This document shows positions 33,768 to 42,779 of a stretch of 64,000 bases of DNA, one piece after another (the stretch's first letter is position 1; each line of letters opens with the position of its first letter). A program made the position numbers and the translations under genes. This DNA comes from G963662675 sp963676845. Its GTDB lineage: Bacteria > Bacteroidota > Bacteroidia > Bacteroidales > Prolixibacteraceae. The stretch spans positions 1-64,000 of the forward strand of contig CAXXKK010000034.1 of the NCBI GenBank assembly GCA_963676845.2, read 5' to 3'. Below the pieces are notes generated by a model, which was not told the origin of the DNA, did not search any database, and saw only the letters and a list, made by a program, of their open reading frames with translations.

Positions 33768-35093
33768 ATGCTGGATGCTTTTCGTTCCTATATTGAAAAA
33801 GAAAATCTGTTCACTTCAGATGACAAGCTGGTTTTAGCGGTTAGCGGAGGTGTGGATTCTATGGTGATGCTTGATTTATTTCAGCGCATGGATGCTGATT
33901 TTGTTGTGGCTCACTGTAACTTTCGCTTGCGTGGAGCGGAGTCCGATGGAGAAGAAGTCTTTCTGCAGGATTATTGTGGAGAACATGGAATTGAACTGTA
34001 TGTGAAACATTTCGATACAAAGGAATATGCCCAATTGGAGGGCATTTCTATTGAAATGGCAGCCCGTGAGTTGAGGTACGAATGGTTTCATCAATTAAGG
34101 GATGAACTTTCGTATTCATATGTAGCAACGGCGCATCATCAGGATGATCTGATTGAAACCATGCTCATCAATCTGAGTCGTGGGACAGGTATTCGTGGAC
34201 TCTCAGGTATTCAGCCTAAAAACGGACAGGTAATTCGTCCGCTATTGTTTGTTTCTCGTGAAGAAATCTTGTCTTATGCTGCAATTAATCAGGTCGATTA
34301 TAAAAACGATTCCAGCAATGATGAGTTGGTGTTTTTGAGAAATATTATTCGTCATAAAGTGATTCCTCAGCTTGAGGAAATTAATACAGCTTTTCGACGC
34401 AATGCGGCAAAAACAGCAGGGATTCTTTCAAAAACAGAAAAGCTGTATCATCAGAAACTGGATGAGATTAAAGCTGAGGTTTTAGAACAAGACGGCGAAA
34501 TCCTAAAAATTTCTATTTCCAAGTTAAAAGAGCAGGAAGAACAGGAACATATTCTGTTTGAATTATTATATCCTTTGGGTTTTAATGCCTCACAAGCGCA
34601 GGAAATCTGTGGTGCATTAAATTCCGATGCCGGAAAAACTTTTTATTCTTCGGAATACCGTCTGGTAAAAGATCGTCAAAGTTTAATTTTGACTCCATTG
34701 AAAGATGAAGAGCCAAGCCGTTTTTATATTGAAGAAGATTGCCTGGAAATTTCATCTCCTGTTCAACTTCAATTTGAAATTATTTCTAAAAGTCCGGCTT
34801 TCCATTTTTCCAAAGATCCCAAGGTCGTTGATCTGGATTATGACCTGCTTCAGTTTCCCCTGATCATTAAAAAGTGGGAGCAGGGCGAGTATTTTCAACC
34901 GTTGGGAATGACCGGAATGAAAAAACTAAGCGATTACTTCATTGATCAAAAAATGTCTATTCCCGAAAAGGAATCAACATGGATTCTCTACAGTGGACGA
35001 AAAGTAGTTTGGGTAATTAGTAAACGAATAGATGATCGATTTAAGATAACAGAAGAAACTCAGCGGGTGTGTCGAATAAAACTGCTTGGTTAA
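33768..35093 (+). CDS. tilS: tRNA(Ile)-lysidine synthase (TilS)
   Basis: 441 residues. It attaches lysine to C34 of tRNA-Ile(CAU), changing its decoding from AUG to AUA; essential in most bacteria. The N-terminal PP-loop domain has AVSGGVDSMVMLDL, CNFRLRGAESDGEE, AHHQDDLIETMLINLSRGTGIRGLSG and the FLRNIIRHKVIPQL helix. The C-terminal domain ends with WEQGEYFQPLGMTGMKKLSD and the conserved WILYSGRKVVWVISKRIDDRF. The ATG directly abuts the pepT stop codon. Confidence 0.97.
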   Translation: MLDAFRSYIEKENLFTSDDKLVLAVSGGVDSMVMLDLFQRMDADFVVAHCNFRLRGAESDGEEVFLQDYCGEHGIELYVKHFDTKEYAQLEGISIEMAARELRYEWFHQLRDELSYSYVATAHHQDDLIETMLINLSRGTGIRGLSGIQPKNGQVIRPLLFVSREEILSYAAINQVDYKNDSSNDELVFLRNIIRHKVIPQLEEINTAFRRNAAKTAGILSKTEKLYHQKLDEIKAEVLEQDGEILKISISKLKEQEEQEHILFELLYPLGFNASQAQEICGALNSDAGKTFYSSEYRLVKDRQSLILTPLKDEEPSRFYIEEDCLEISSPVQLQFEIISKSPAFHFSKDPKVVDLDYDLLQFPLIIKKWEQGEYFQPLGMTGMKKLSDYFIDQKMSIPEKESTWILYSGRKVVWVISKRIDDRFKITEETQRVCRIKLLG

Positions 35094-35097
35094 TCGT

Positions 35098-35166
35098 GTC
35101 ATTTCGGATTCATTTCGGGATCTGTGGATAATTTAATTACAGATACTGAAATAAGTTTTGGATGAC
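35098..35166. repeat. Palindromic intergenic repeat (second REP-like family)
   Basis: Left arm GTCATTTCGGATTCATTTCG (35098-35117) then GGATCTG; right arm CAGATACTGAAATAAGTTTT (35139-35158) then GGATGAC. The two arms are imperfect inverted copies around an A/T-rich loop. The same type of sequence forms the cysN terminator (GTCATCCTGAATTTATTTCA). Confidence 0.55.
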
Positions 35167-35198
35167 TTGCTTTTATATATTTTGAATAATTCCACTAA

Positions 35199-36083
35199 TT
35201 GTTAGCAAAGCTGAAAACAGAAGAAACACATATTGTTCCGGAATTATCAGAACCTATTCGTTTACAGGAATATGGTGTTGGTATTTTCAATGCATGTTTA
35301 ACCAAGTCTGCACTAAAAAAGGCTTTAAAGAAGAAATATATTCGGGTAAATGGACAAATTGCGAGTACGGCCACTTTTATTAGAGGAGCAGAAACCATCA
35401 CACTTACCATTTCTGAAGAAAAAGTTTCCAGGAAGAAATTAATACTTCCACTTAAGGTTATCTATGAAGATGATTATTTAGCTGTCATTCATAAACCTGC
35501 AGGTATTTTAGTAAGTGGAAATAGTTTTTTTACCGTTGCCAATGCGTTGTTAGACAATATTAAACCAAGCAAGCTTCCGGATTCTTCAAAACCGCAGCCT
35601 GTTCATCGCCTTGATTTTGCGACTACCGGAATTTTAATGGTTGGAAAAACCAGTGAAAGCATTCGGGTTTTAAATAAGATGTTTCAGGATAAAGAAGTTG
35701 AAAAAACATATTTTGCGGTAACAATTGGTGAAATGGAGCTATCCGGAACCATTTCGACTGATATTGATGGGAAAAAGTCGATTTCACATTTTCAGGTTCT
35801 TGAAACAGTTTCTTCAGAAAGATTCGGTAACCTCAATCTTGTGAAATTAAATCTTGAAACAGGAAGAAGACATCAGTTGAGGATTCACTTGTCAAGTATT
35901 GGAAATCCAATATTGGGAGATAAGGATTACGGAAAGGAAAACTTAATTCTAACAGGCAAAGGCCTTTACTTGCATGCTTTTTCGCTTTCATTTATTCATC
36001 CTTTTACAAACGAAAACATGTATTTTGAGGATGAACTCCCTAAACGCTTCCGAAAAATATTCAACTTTAAAGGAAAAGAGTAG
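35199..36083 (+). CDS. RluA-family RNA pseudouridine synthase
   Basis: 294 residues with a TTG start at 35199. An S4-like RNA-binding domain (about 20-70: KSALKKALKKKYIRVNGQIA) precedes the catalytic domain with VIHKPAGILVSG, PVHRLDFATTGILMVGK (catalytic Asp in HRLD), EKTYFAVTIG and LETGRRHQLRIHLSSIGNPILGD. It isomerises uridine to pseudouridine in rRNA or tRNA; the exact target site cannot be told. Monocistronic, 105 bases after tilS. Confidence 0.9.
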   Translation: MLAKLKTEETHIVPELSEPIRLQEYGVGIFNACLTKSALKKALKKKYIRVNGQIASTATFIRGAETITLTISEEKVSRKKLILPLKVIYEDDYLAVIHKPAGILVSGNSFFTVANALLDNIKPSKLPDSSKPQPVHRLDFATTGILMVGKTSESIRVLNKMFQDKEVEKTYFAVTIGEMELSGTISTDIDGKKSISHFQVLETVSSERFGNLNLVKLNLETGRRHQLRIHLSSIGNPILGDKDYGKENLILTGKGLYLHAFSLSFIHPFTNENMYFEDELPKRFRKIFNFKGKE

Positions 36084-36182
36084 ACTCTTTTTTCAATACC
36101 AATAAAATATACCTTTAAAAACTTCAACAAAAAATGTAACTATCCATTTTCGGCTTTACTAAATCAATAAAACAACTGAAAA

Positions 36183-36689
36183 TTGAAGAAGGAAGAGCAA
36201 TTTAATATGATCGTGTCGGAAAATAGTGGACGTATAAAACGAATATGCAGCTATTATAATTCCAATGCCGAGGATCAAAAGGATATGTACCAGGAGGTGC
36301 TTGTCAATATCTGGAAAAGCCTCGATAGTTTCAGGGGAGATTCTGCCATTAGCACATGGGTTTACCGGGTAGCTGTGAACACTTCGCTGACCTTTACTGG
36401 AAAGGCTTACAGGCACATGAAACTGATGGTTAATGGAGATACCCAAAACCTGAACTCTATTCTGGATGAAGATAACTTAAAACAAAAGCTTGAACAGGAA
36501 AATCAACTGGACAAATTACAGTCTGAATTGAACCAATTATCTGTAATTGATAAAGCCTTGATATCATTAATGCTTGAGGGGCTTTCAATGAAGGAGATTG
36601 CAGATGTGATTGGTATCACCGAACCTAATGTGAAGGTGAAGATTCATCGTGTAAAAGCACAATTAAAAGAAAAGCTGAAAAGGAGATAG
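36183..36689 (+). CDS. ECF-type RNA polymerase sigma factor
   Basis: 168 residues, TTG start at 36183 (an ATG at 36207 would cut region 2 slightly). Sigma region 2 is visible as DQKDMYQEVLVNIWKSLDSF and STWVYRVAVN, and region 4 as LMLEGLSMKEIADVIGITEP then NVKVKIHRVKAQLKEKL. Such factors direct transcription of envelope or stress genes. The next gene, 2 bases later, is a multi-span membrane protein that probably restrains or senses for it. Confidence 0.9.
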   Translation: MKKEEQFNMIVSENSGRIKRICSYYNSNAEDQKDMYQEVLVNIWKSLDSFRGDSAISTWVYRVAVNTSLTFTGKAYRHMKLMVNGDTQNLNSILDEDNLKQKLEQENQLDKLQSELNQLSVIDKALISLMLEGLSMKEIADVIGITEPNVKVKIHRVKAQLKEKLKRR

Positions 36690-36691
36690 TT

Positions 36692-37225
36692 ATGACACAA
36701 AATGAAATAAATAATGGTTTAGGACAGCTTGTTTCCCGATTGAAAAAAGAGGATGCTGGATATGCCAGAAAAGTTAGGAGAATACTAATTTACTGGGGAA
36801 TATATTTTTTAATTCGATCTTTTCTTGTAATTCCAGACAGTGTCGAGAATAAAAATATTTATGAATTAATTAGTGAGCTTATATATGTATTTTCATTTTT
36901 AATTATTGTATTATCATATATTCGAATTTGTAAAATACACAAAAATGTAAATTATTCACTACCTACCATATTAATGTTAAAAGAGGTTGTTGAAAGGTAT
37001 CATCCATTTAGCATATTGACAATCTGGAATGTAATTGCTGTTATAATGGTCGATGTCGCATTTACACTTGGAGAAATTGATCATTTCTCCATACTAAAGT
37101 CACAATTAATATTTAGTGGACTTGTATTGGTTGTTGCTACAGTTAGTTTAATCTATTGGCATATAAAATATAAACCTATAAGTAATGCTGCTTTAAAACT
37201 AATTAAAGAAATTGAAGGTGAATAA
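36692..37225 (+). CDS. Four-span membrane protein cotranscribed with the sigma factor
   Basis: 177 residues: a 28-residue charged cytoplasmic N-terminus, then about four membrane helices (about 30-46, 60-80, 105-125, 133-153) and a short C-terminal tail. No zinc-binding anti-sigma signature is visible. Its position 2 bases after the ECF sigma gene makes an anti-sigma or signal-sensing role likely, but this is inferred from context only. Confidence 0.65.
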   Translation: MTQNEINNGLGQLVSRLKKEDAGYARKVRRILIYWGIYFLIRSFLVIPDSVENKNIYELISELIYVFSFLIIVLSYIRICKIHKNVNYSLPTILMLKEVVERYHPFSILTIWNVIAVIMVDVAFTLGEIDHFSILKSQLIFSGLVLVVATVSLIYWHIKYKPISNAALKLIKEIEGE

Positions 37226-37230
37226 AATAA

Positions 37231-37266
37231 AAAAGCTCCTACCTAATAAGGTTGGGAGCTTTTCTG
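37231..37266 (+). terminator. Terminator after the sigma factor operon
   Basis: AAAAGCTCCTACC (37231-37243) pairs with GGTTGGGAGCTTTT (37250-37263) with one bulge, followed by CT. Confidence 0.7.
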
Positions 37267-37288
37267 TAAATTAAGTTTTGGCATTGCA

Positions 37289-37753
37289 TCAGGCCAATTG
37301 TTTGAATTCTTGTTTTACCGTAGTAATGAAGCGGCAAACGTAATATTTTACATTTCTATCCAGCAAACGATATCCAAATGATGAGAGCTCATAAATTGCA
37401 GGATAGTGCTCTAGAATTATGTTATTTAATTCAAATGTAATTCGTTGGTATTCGTTTGTGCTAAATTTACAATCTTTTTGTTTCTCAATTAATTTTGAAA
37501 ATGCTGATAGTTCCTCCTCTTTCCTGTAATCCGGATAATTCAAATCTTTATCAATAACTGCGTCAGTAAAACTCATTGCTTCTTCAGCCATCATGTCGAG
37601 AAATTCTTTAAGCTCCTCATTTTTATCAATCAAGTACAAATTTTCCAGTGCTGAAGAAAATGTTCTAAAAAACTCTTTTTTAAACTGTTTCCTGAACTTA
37701 TCTATTTCTTTAAATTGCTCAAACATATCTTTAACTAATCTTTCTGCATTCAT
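37289..37753 (-). CDS. Hypothetical cytoplasmic helical protein
   Basis: 154 residues from the ATG at 37753 (an in-frame ATG at 37786 is less likely). Highly charged and helical, with coiled-coil-like stretches (FEQFKEIDKFRKQFKKEFF) and a more mixed C-terminus with YRLLDRNVKYYVCRFITTV. No signal peptide, membrane span or catalytic motif. Single gene between the sigma operon and the aldo/keto reductase. No family recognised. Confidence 0.6.
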   Translation of the reverse strand: MNAERLVKDMFEQFKEIDKFRKQFKKEFFRTFSSALENLYLIDKNEELKEFLDMMAEEAMSFTDAVIDKDLNYPDYRKEEELSAFSKLIEKQKDCKFSTNEYQRITFELNNIILEHYPAIYELSSFGYRLLDRNVKYYVCRFITTVKQEFKQLA

Positions 37754-37879
37754 ATCTTTTGTCGTTTTCAAGATATAACATTTCAACCTGTCAAAAAGAT
37801 CAATGTTTATATTTTAAAGCATCAAAGAAGATGTTTTAAAAGTATAAAAACTGTTCAAAATATTGATTTATGTTAGATA

Positions 37880-38839
37880 CTAATTATGTGCAGATGCAGT
37901 TTCAAGTAGTAACATATCTTCTTCCTGTAAATTAAGATTAGATGCTTCAATGAATGATTTTATATGATGAGGCTTGGTTGCACTGGCGATGGGGGCTGTA
38001 ACTGTTGATTTATGTTGAAGCCAGGCCAGAGATATGGCCGCATGCGAAACCTGGTATTTTGATGCAAGTTTATCCAATGCTGCAAGAATCCGAAATCCAC
38101 GTTCAGTTAAAAATTTACGCACATTATTGCCTCGTTGGCTTTGGTTTAAATCGGCTTCAGTTCTATATTTCCCACTTAAAAAACCTTCGGCAAGTGAATA
38201 ATAATTAATAACTCCAAGATTGTTTTGCTGGCAAACATGAGCTGTCCCATTTTCAAAACCTTCACGCATAAAAAGGTTGTATTCGGGTTGAAAAACTTCG
38301 TAGCGGGGCAATTCATTCTTTTGAGATGCTTCAAGCGAAGCAGAAAGTCTTTCCGGCGATAAGTTTGATGCACCAATATAGCGAACTTTCCCCGCTTCGA
38401 TTAGTTTTTGGTAAGCTCCAAGTGTTTCTTCGATGGGAGTTGCTTCATCGTCCCAATGCGTAAGGTAAAGGTCAATCGTTTCAATTTGAAGTCGTTTGAG
38501 CGATTTGTCCGCTTCTTCTAAAATGTGCTTCTCCGTAAGGTTTCTTTTGCCGGCTCCTTCGCCTGCTCCAACTTTTGTGATAATATTTAATTGATCACGG
38601 TTGCCACGGGCTTTCAGCCAATTCCCAATTATGGTTTCCGATTCGCCTCCTTTATTTCCGGGAGCCCATACTGAATAGACATTTGCCGTGTCTATGGTAT
38701 TAAAACCTGCATCGATAAATTGATCCAGAATTTCAAAAGATTGCTTTTCGTCGATTGTCCATCCCAACACATTTCCACCAAAAATGATCGGCATGGTTAG
38801 TATATCTGTATTTCCTAATTGTTTTAATTTCATACTCAA
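37880..38839 (-). CDS. Aldo/keto reductase
   Basis: 319 residues, a TIM-barrel NAD(P)H-dependent oxidoreductase. Seen: GFNTIDTANVYSVW (Asp and Tyr of the catalytic tetrad), ITKVGAG (Lys), YLTHWDDEATPIEETLGA (His), VRYIGASNLS, QPEYNLFMREG and the NADPH-binding end PIASATKP. The substrate is unknown; AKRs of this group often reduce aldehydes formed under stress. It lies 9 bases downstream of the pirin gene, so both are one transcript. Confidence 0.92.
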   Translation of the reverse strand: MSMKLKQLGNTDILTMPIIFGGNVLGWTIDEKQSFEILDQFIDAGFNTIDTANVYSVWAPGNKGGESETIIGNWLKARGNRDQLNIITKVGAGEGAGKRNLTEKHILEEADKSLKRLQIETIDLYLTHWDDEATPIEETLGAYQKLIEAGKVRYIGASNLSPERLSASLEASQKNELPRYEVFQPEYNLFMREGFENGTAHVCQQNNLGVINYYSLAEGFLSGKYRTEADLNQSQRGNNVRKFLTERGFRILAALDKLASKYQVSHAAISLAWLQHKSTVTAPIASATKPHHIKSFIEASNLNLQEEDMLLLETASAHN

Positions 38840-38848
38840 ATTATATTA

Positions 38849-39700
38849 TTAATGATTCCAATTCCCAAATTTACCATTTTTATAATCATCATAAGCTTGC
38901 ATAATTTCTTCCCGGGTATTCATAACAAATGGTCCTTGTGATACTACTGGCTCATTAAGTGGTTGGGCATGTCCCAGTAAAAGAGTACTTTCTTCAGCTG
39001 CTTTTATTTGAATTAATTCGTCATCATTAAAGAATTCAACCAAGCTCATCTTTTCAATATTTTGATTATTAACATTCAAAGTTCCATTAATAAGGTAGAA
39101 GAAGATGTTTTCATTTGCTGGAATCTCAAATTTAATAGAAGCTCCTTTTTTCATCTCAAGAGTAAAAAGTTGTGCTAAATCAGAATGAAATGCTCCGATT
39201 TTTTCACCATATTTCCCTGAAATAATGTTGATATTTGATAATCTATCATCCGAAATAACCTGAGGAATTTTCTCTTTTTGAAGACCTTTATAAAAAGGCT
39301 TCTTCATTTTATCTTTTGCAGGAAGATTTATCCATAACTGCAATATCTCAAGAGATCCTCCATTTTTCTTAAACTCATCAGATGAAACCTCAGAATGAAT
39401 AAGACCACTTCCGGCAGTCATCCATTGTACCCCGCCAGCTTCAATCACACTTTTTTCTCCACTGTTGTCGAAATGGGCAATATCGCCTTCTAATATAAAA
39501 GTTACAGTTTCCATTCCCCGGTGAGGATGAGGACCAAATGGTAGGCCATTGTTGTTGGGTGGGTAAGTCTGAGGCCCGTGATGATTTAAAAACAGAAATG
39601 GGTCGAGATATTCAATTGAGTGTGTTGGAATAACACGGTATGTAACCAAATCTGAAATAGGTTCATATATGGGTTTGTGAATTTTTTTAATTGTTCTCAT
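38849..39700 (-). CDS. Pirin-family protein
   Basis: 283 residues from the ATG at 39700. Bicupin with the pirin metal motif GPHPHRGMETVTFILEGDIA and later AGSGLIHSE, the N-terminal iron ligands of pirins; the C-terminal cupin carries IPANENIFFYLINGTL. Some bacterial pirins are quercetin dioxygenases, others are stress-related regulators; no decision is possible from sequence. First gene of the unit with the aldo/keto reductase. Confidence 0.93.
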   Translation of the reverse strand: MRTIKKIHKPIYEPISDLVTYRVIPTHSIEYLDPFLFLNHHGPQTYPPNNNGLPFGPHPHRGMETVTFILEGDIAHFDNSGEKSVIEAGGVQWMTAGSGLIHSEVSSDEFKKNGGSLEILQLWINLPAKDKMKKPFYKGLQKEKIPQVISDDRLSNINIISGKYGEKIGAFHSDLAQLFTLEMKKGASIKFEIPANENIFFYLINGTLNVNNQNIEKMSLVEFFNDDELIQIKAAEESTLLLGHAQPLNEPVVSQGPFVMNTREEIMQAYDDYKNGKFGNWNH

Positions 39701-39754
39701 ACTTTTAAATTTTAAATGAGAACAAATCGGAACCACTCAATGTTTGGACGATTT

Positions 39755-41620
39755 TTAAGCTTTTTCACTAAGCTCCAGCCAACGCATTTCTTTTTCTTCC
39801 AATTCTTCTTCCAGTTCAGAAAAACGGGTGCTCTTTTGTAGCAGGTCGTCTGGTGATAATTCACCAGAGTTCATAGCTTCCATTAGTTCTGATTTCTCTG
39901 ATTCTAAAGATTCAATATCAATCTCAAGTTGCTCAAATTCTCGTTTTTCTTTAAAGCTAAGTTTCTTTGGGTTCTGCTTAGGTTTCTTATCGGGTGCAGA
40001 TTTGGTTTTTTGTTGAACTTCCTCTTTTTCCTGTTTCCCTTCATCCAGCAGTTTTTCCCGGTATATGGTGTAATTACCCGGGAAATCTTTAATCTTACCA
40101 TTTCCCTCAAAAACAAAAAGGTGATCCACAATTTTATCCATAAAATAGCGGTCGTGGGAAACGATAATTACACAACCTCCAAATCCGGCAAGGTAATCCT
40201 CCAGAACATTAAGAGTCATAATGTCCAGATCGTTGGTTGGCTCATCCAGTATCAGAAAGTTCGGATTTTGCATCAGAATTGTACACAAGTATAATCTTCT
40301 GCGTTCGCCTCCACTTAGCTTCTCAATAGGACTGTATTGTGTTTCAGGAGGGAAGAGGAATCTTGTTAAAAGCTGACTGGCTGTTAGTCGGTTGCCATCT
40401 TCAAAAACAATAACCTCAGCAATGTCTTTAATAACATCAATTACTTTATCATTGTCGTCAAAAATAATTCCTTCCTGTCTGTAATAGCCAATCTTAATGG
40501 TTTGCCCAATATCAACGGTTCCTTTGTCTGCAGGAATTGCTCCGGTTATTACATTTAAAAATGTAGATTTTCCGGTTCCGTTTTTTCCAACAATCCCAAC
40601 TTTTTCGAAGCGAGAAAATTTGTAGGTGAAATCATTAATTAAAACAAGATCATCATAGGCTTTCGAAATGTGTTCCAACTCAAGGATTTTACTTCCCATT
40701 CGGGATGATGCAATATTTAGTTCCAGGTTATCTTCTTTGCGTCGTAGACCGGCTTTTTCTTTCAATTCATAAAACTGATCGATACGGTATTTTGCTTTAT
40801 GGCTACGAGCTTTGGGCATTCGACGCATCCATTCAATTTCGGTGCGCATCAGGTTTTGAGCCTTTTCTGTAGCAGCCTGTTGCATTTCTATGCGTTCCTG
40901 TCTTTTTTCAAGGTAATAGCTGTAATTACCTTGATAGGAGAAAACCTGATTCTGATCAATTTCAATGATTTCATTGCACACCCGATCCAGAAAATAGCGA
41001 TCGTGCGTCACCATAAATAAGGTGCAGTTTGTTTTTTCCAGATAAACTTCCAGCCATTCAATCATTTCCAAATCGAGGTGGTTGGTTGGCTCATCGAGAA
41101 GCAGAAGGTCCGGCTCATTTACCAATACATTAGCAAGTGCCAGTCTTTTTTGTTGACCTCCCGAAAGTTCACAAACTTTTTGGTCGAAATTATCAATCTT
41201 TAATTGCGACAGGATTTGTTTCACTTTTACATCATAATCCCAGGCATGGAATTCATCCATTTTTAGAGTAAGCTCTTCAATTTCCTTTTCACGGTTATGC
41301 TTGATGGCTGATTCAAACTGGCGAACAACTTCTAAAGCCGGATTGTCTGATTGTAGTGCCTGTTCCAAAACAGTCCAATCTGGATTTAAATCCGGATTTT
41401 GCCGTAAAAACCCAACTTTAACATCGTTGGTTAAGGTAATTTTTCCCCCATCAGGACTTTCATGGCCGGAGATAACACTCATTAATGTCGATTTTCCTGC
41501 GCCGTTTGGTGCAATTAAAGCAACCTTCTGATCTTTGAAGATGGTGAATGAAATATCTTCAAAAAGCATGTAGTCTGCGTATCTCTTTGAAATCTGTTCG
41601 GCTTGTAAGTAGGGGATCAT
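39755..41620 (-). CDS. ABC-F family ATPase (Uup-like)
   Basis: 621 residues with two ATP-binding cassettes and no membrane segment. First Walker A APNGAGKST and signature LSGGQQKRLALA with Walker B LLLLDEPTNHLD; second Walker A GKNGTGKST, signature LSGGERRRLYL and FLILDEPTNDLD. A linker of charged helices joins the cassettes, and a C-terminal Lys/Glu-rich coiled coil (about 535-621) points to the Uup subgroup, which binds DNA or ribosomes, rather than EttA. Its promoter region is shared with the divergent nth gene. Confidence 0.92.
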   Translation of the reverse strand: MIPYLQAEQISKRYADYMLFEDISFTIFKDQKVALIAPNGAGKSTLMSVISGHESPDGGKITLTNDVKVGFLRQNPDLNPDWTVLEQALQSDNPALEVVRQFESAIKHNREKEIEELTLKMDEFHAWDYDVKVKQILSQLKIDNFDQKVCELSGGQQKRLALANVLVNEPDLLLLDEPTNHLDLEMIEWLEVYLEKTNCTLFMVTHDRYFLDRVCNEIIEIDQNQVFSYQGNYSYYLEKRQERIEMQQAATEKAQNLMRTEIEWMRRMPKARSHKAKYRIDQFYELKEKAGLRRKEDNLELNIASSRMGSKILELEHISKAYDDLVLINDFTYKFSRFEKVGIVGKNGTGKSTFLNVITGAIPADKGTVDIGQTIKIGYYRQEGIIFDDNDKVIDVIKDIAEVIVFEDGNRLTASQLLTRFLFPPETQYSPIEKLSGGERRRLYLCTILMQNPNFLILDEPTNDLDIMTLNVLEDYLAGFGGCVIIVSHDRYFMDKIVDHLFVFEGNGKIKDFPGNYTIYREKLLDEGKQEKEEVQQKTKSAPDKKPKQNPKKLSFKEKREFEQLEIDIESLESEKSELMEAMNSGELSPDDLLQKSTRFSELEEELEEKEMRWLELSEKA

Positions 41621-41636
41621 ATAAAAATAGTTTGCG

Positions 41637-41644
41637 CAAAAATA
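41637..41644 (-). promoter_or_regulatory. -7 box of the ABC-F gene
   Basis: Minus-strand TATTTTTG, 17 bases before the ATG. No clear -33 TTTG was found. It lies next to the oppositely oriented nth promoter. Confidence 0.45.
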
Positions 41645-41651
41645 GGAATTA

Positions 41652-41682
41652 TTTGTTTGCTTAACGGGATAGACTATTTTTG
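41652..41682 (+). promoter_or_regulatory. Consensus promoter of nth
   Basis: TTTG (41652-41655), 19-base spacer, TATTTTTG (41675-41682): an exact match to the Bacteroidota consensus, 22 bases before the ATG. Confidence 0.75.
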
Positions 41683-41703
41683 TTTATCACGTGAAATATA
41701 GCT

Positions 41704-42345
41704 ATGCGAAAAAAAGAACTATACGAAAAGGTAATTGCTTATTTTCAGGAAACCATGCCTGTTGCAGAAACCGAATTGGAATATTCAAATCCTTATGAGT
41801 TATTGGTTGCTGTAATTTTATCAGCACAGTGTACAGACAAGCGAGTGAATCAAATAACACCCGACTTATTAAAACGTTTCCCTAAACCAGAGCTAATGGC
41901 AGAGGTAGAACCTGCTGAAGTTTTTGATTACATACGCTCATGCTCATATCCGAATAATAAAGCGAAACATCTGGTGGGGATGTCCAAAATGCTGGTTGAA
42001 GATTTTGGAGGTGTTGTGCCGGATGATGTTAAGGAACTACAAAAGTTACCCGGAGTGGGAAGAAAAACAGCGAATGTAATTGCTTCGGTAATTTATGAAA
42101 AACCAGCTTTCGCTGTTGATACCCATGTATTTAGGGTGTCGGCACGAATCGGTTTGACCACAAATGCCAAAACACCTCTGGAAACAGAAACGCAATTGAT
42201 GAAATATTTTCCGGAAGAATTGGTTCCTCTGGCTCATCATTGGCTGATTTTGCACGGAAGGTATGTCTGTTTGGCGCGAAACCCGAAATGTTCAAAGTGT
42301 GGATTGACTGATTTTTGCAAGTTTTATTCAAACCAGAAAAAATAA
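41704..42345 (+). CDS. nth: Endonuclease III
   Basis: 213 residues. DNA glycosylase/AP lyase removing oxidised pyrimidines. Helix-hairpin-helix LPGVGRKTANVI with the catalytic Lys, the catalytic Asp in FAVDTHVFRVSARIGL, and a [4Fe-4S] motif of exact spacing C-x6-C-x2-C-x5-C (CLARNPKCSKCGLTDFC). Also the N-terminal signature LLVAVILSAQCTD. Complete; divergent from the ABC-F gene. Confidence 0.97.
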   Translation: MRKKELYEKVIAYFQETMPVAETELEYSNPYELLVAVILSAQCTDKRVNQITPDLLKRFPKPELMAEVEPAEVFDYIRSCSYPNNKAKHLVGMSKMLVEDFGGVVPDDVKELQKLPGVGRKTANVIASVIYEKPAFAVDTHVFRVSARIGLTTNAKTPLETETQLMKYFPEELVPLAHHWLILHGRYVCLARNPKCSKCGLTDFCKFYSNQKK

Positions 42346-42441
42346 AACAGAAATCCTTGTTTATACCCCTTAGTTTTTAGTACATGTTAACTACAGTTTA
42401 AGTGTTAATAACTATACTAACTAAAAATAGGTAAGCGGTAG

Positions 42442-42471
42442 TTTGATTTTTTATCAAACTTATTACTTTTG
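42442..42471 (+). promoter_or_regulatory. Consensus promoter of the ferredoxin gene
   Basis: TTTG (42442-42445), 18-base spacer, TACTTTTG (42464-42471); the ATG follows at 42503. Confidence 0.65.
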
Positions 42472-42502
42472 CTCGTAATCTTTAACTATAAAAAGAAGTG
42501 TT

Positions 42503-42673
42503 ATGGCTTATGTAATTTCAGATGAGTGCATCGCATGTGGAACATGTATCGATGAATGTCCAGTTGAAGCAATTGCTGAAGGTGATATTTATAAAATCGA
42601 CGCAGATCTATGTACTGATTGTGGCTCTTGTGCGGAAGTTTGCCCGGTTAATGCAATTTCACCTGCAGAATAA
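42503..42673 (+). CDS. 2[4Fe-4S] ferredoxin
   Basis: 56 residues, MAYVISDECIACGTCIDECP onward, with two cluster motifs CIACGTCIDECP and CTDCGSCAEVCP and pseudo-twofold symmetry, as in clostridial-type ferredoxins. It carries low-potential electrons in the cytoplasm, for example for pyruvate:ferredoxin oxidoreductase or anaerobic radical enzymes, which suits an anaerobic or facultative lifestyle. It has its own consensus promoter, a purine-rich RBS (AAAAGAAG) and a strong terminator, indicating a highly expressed single gene. Confidence 0.96.
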   Translation: MAYVISDECIACGTCIDECPVEAIAEGDIYKIDADLCTDCGSCAEVCPVNAISPAE

Positions 42674-42695
42674 TTCCGGACAGCATAAAAAATTT

Positions 42696-42725
42696 GCCCG
42701 TCATTTTTTGATGGGCTTTTTTTTT
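42696..42725 (+). terminator. Terminator after the ferredoxin gene
   Basis: GCCCGTCA (42696-42703) pairs with TGATGGGC (42709-42716) with one G-U pair, five-T loop, then nine T. Confidence 0.85.
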
Positions 42726-42779
42726 GTCGTTTTTTTTTGGAATGATTATTGATACATGGGAAAGTATATAACGAAACGG

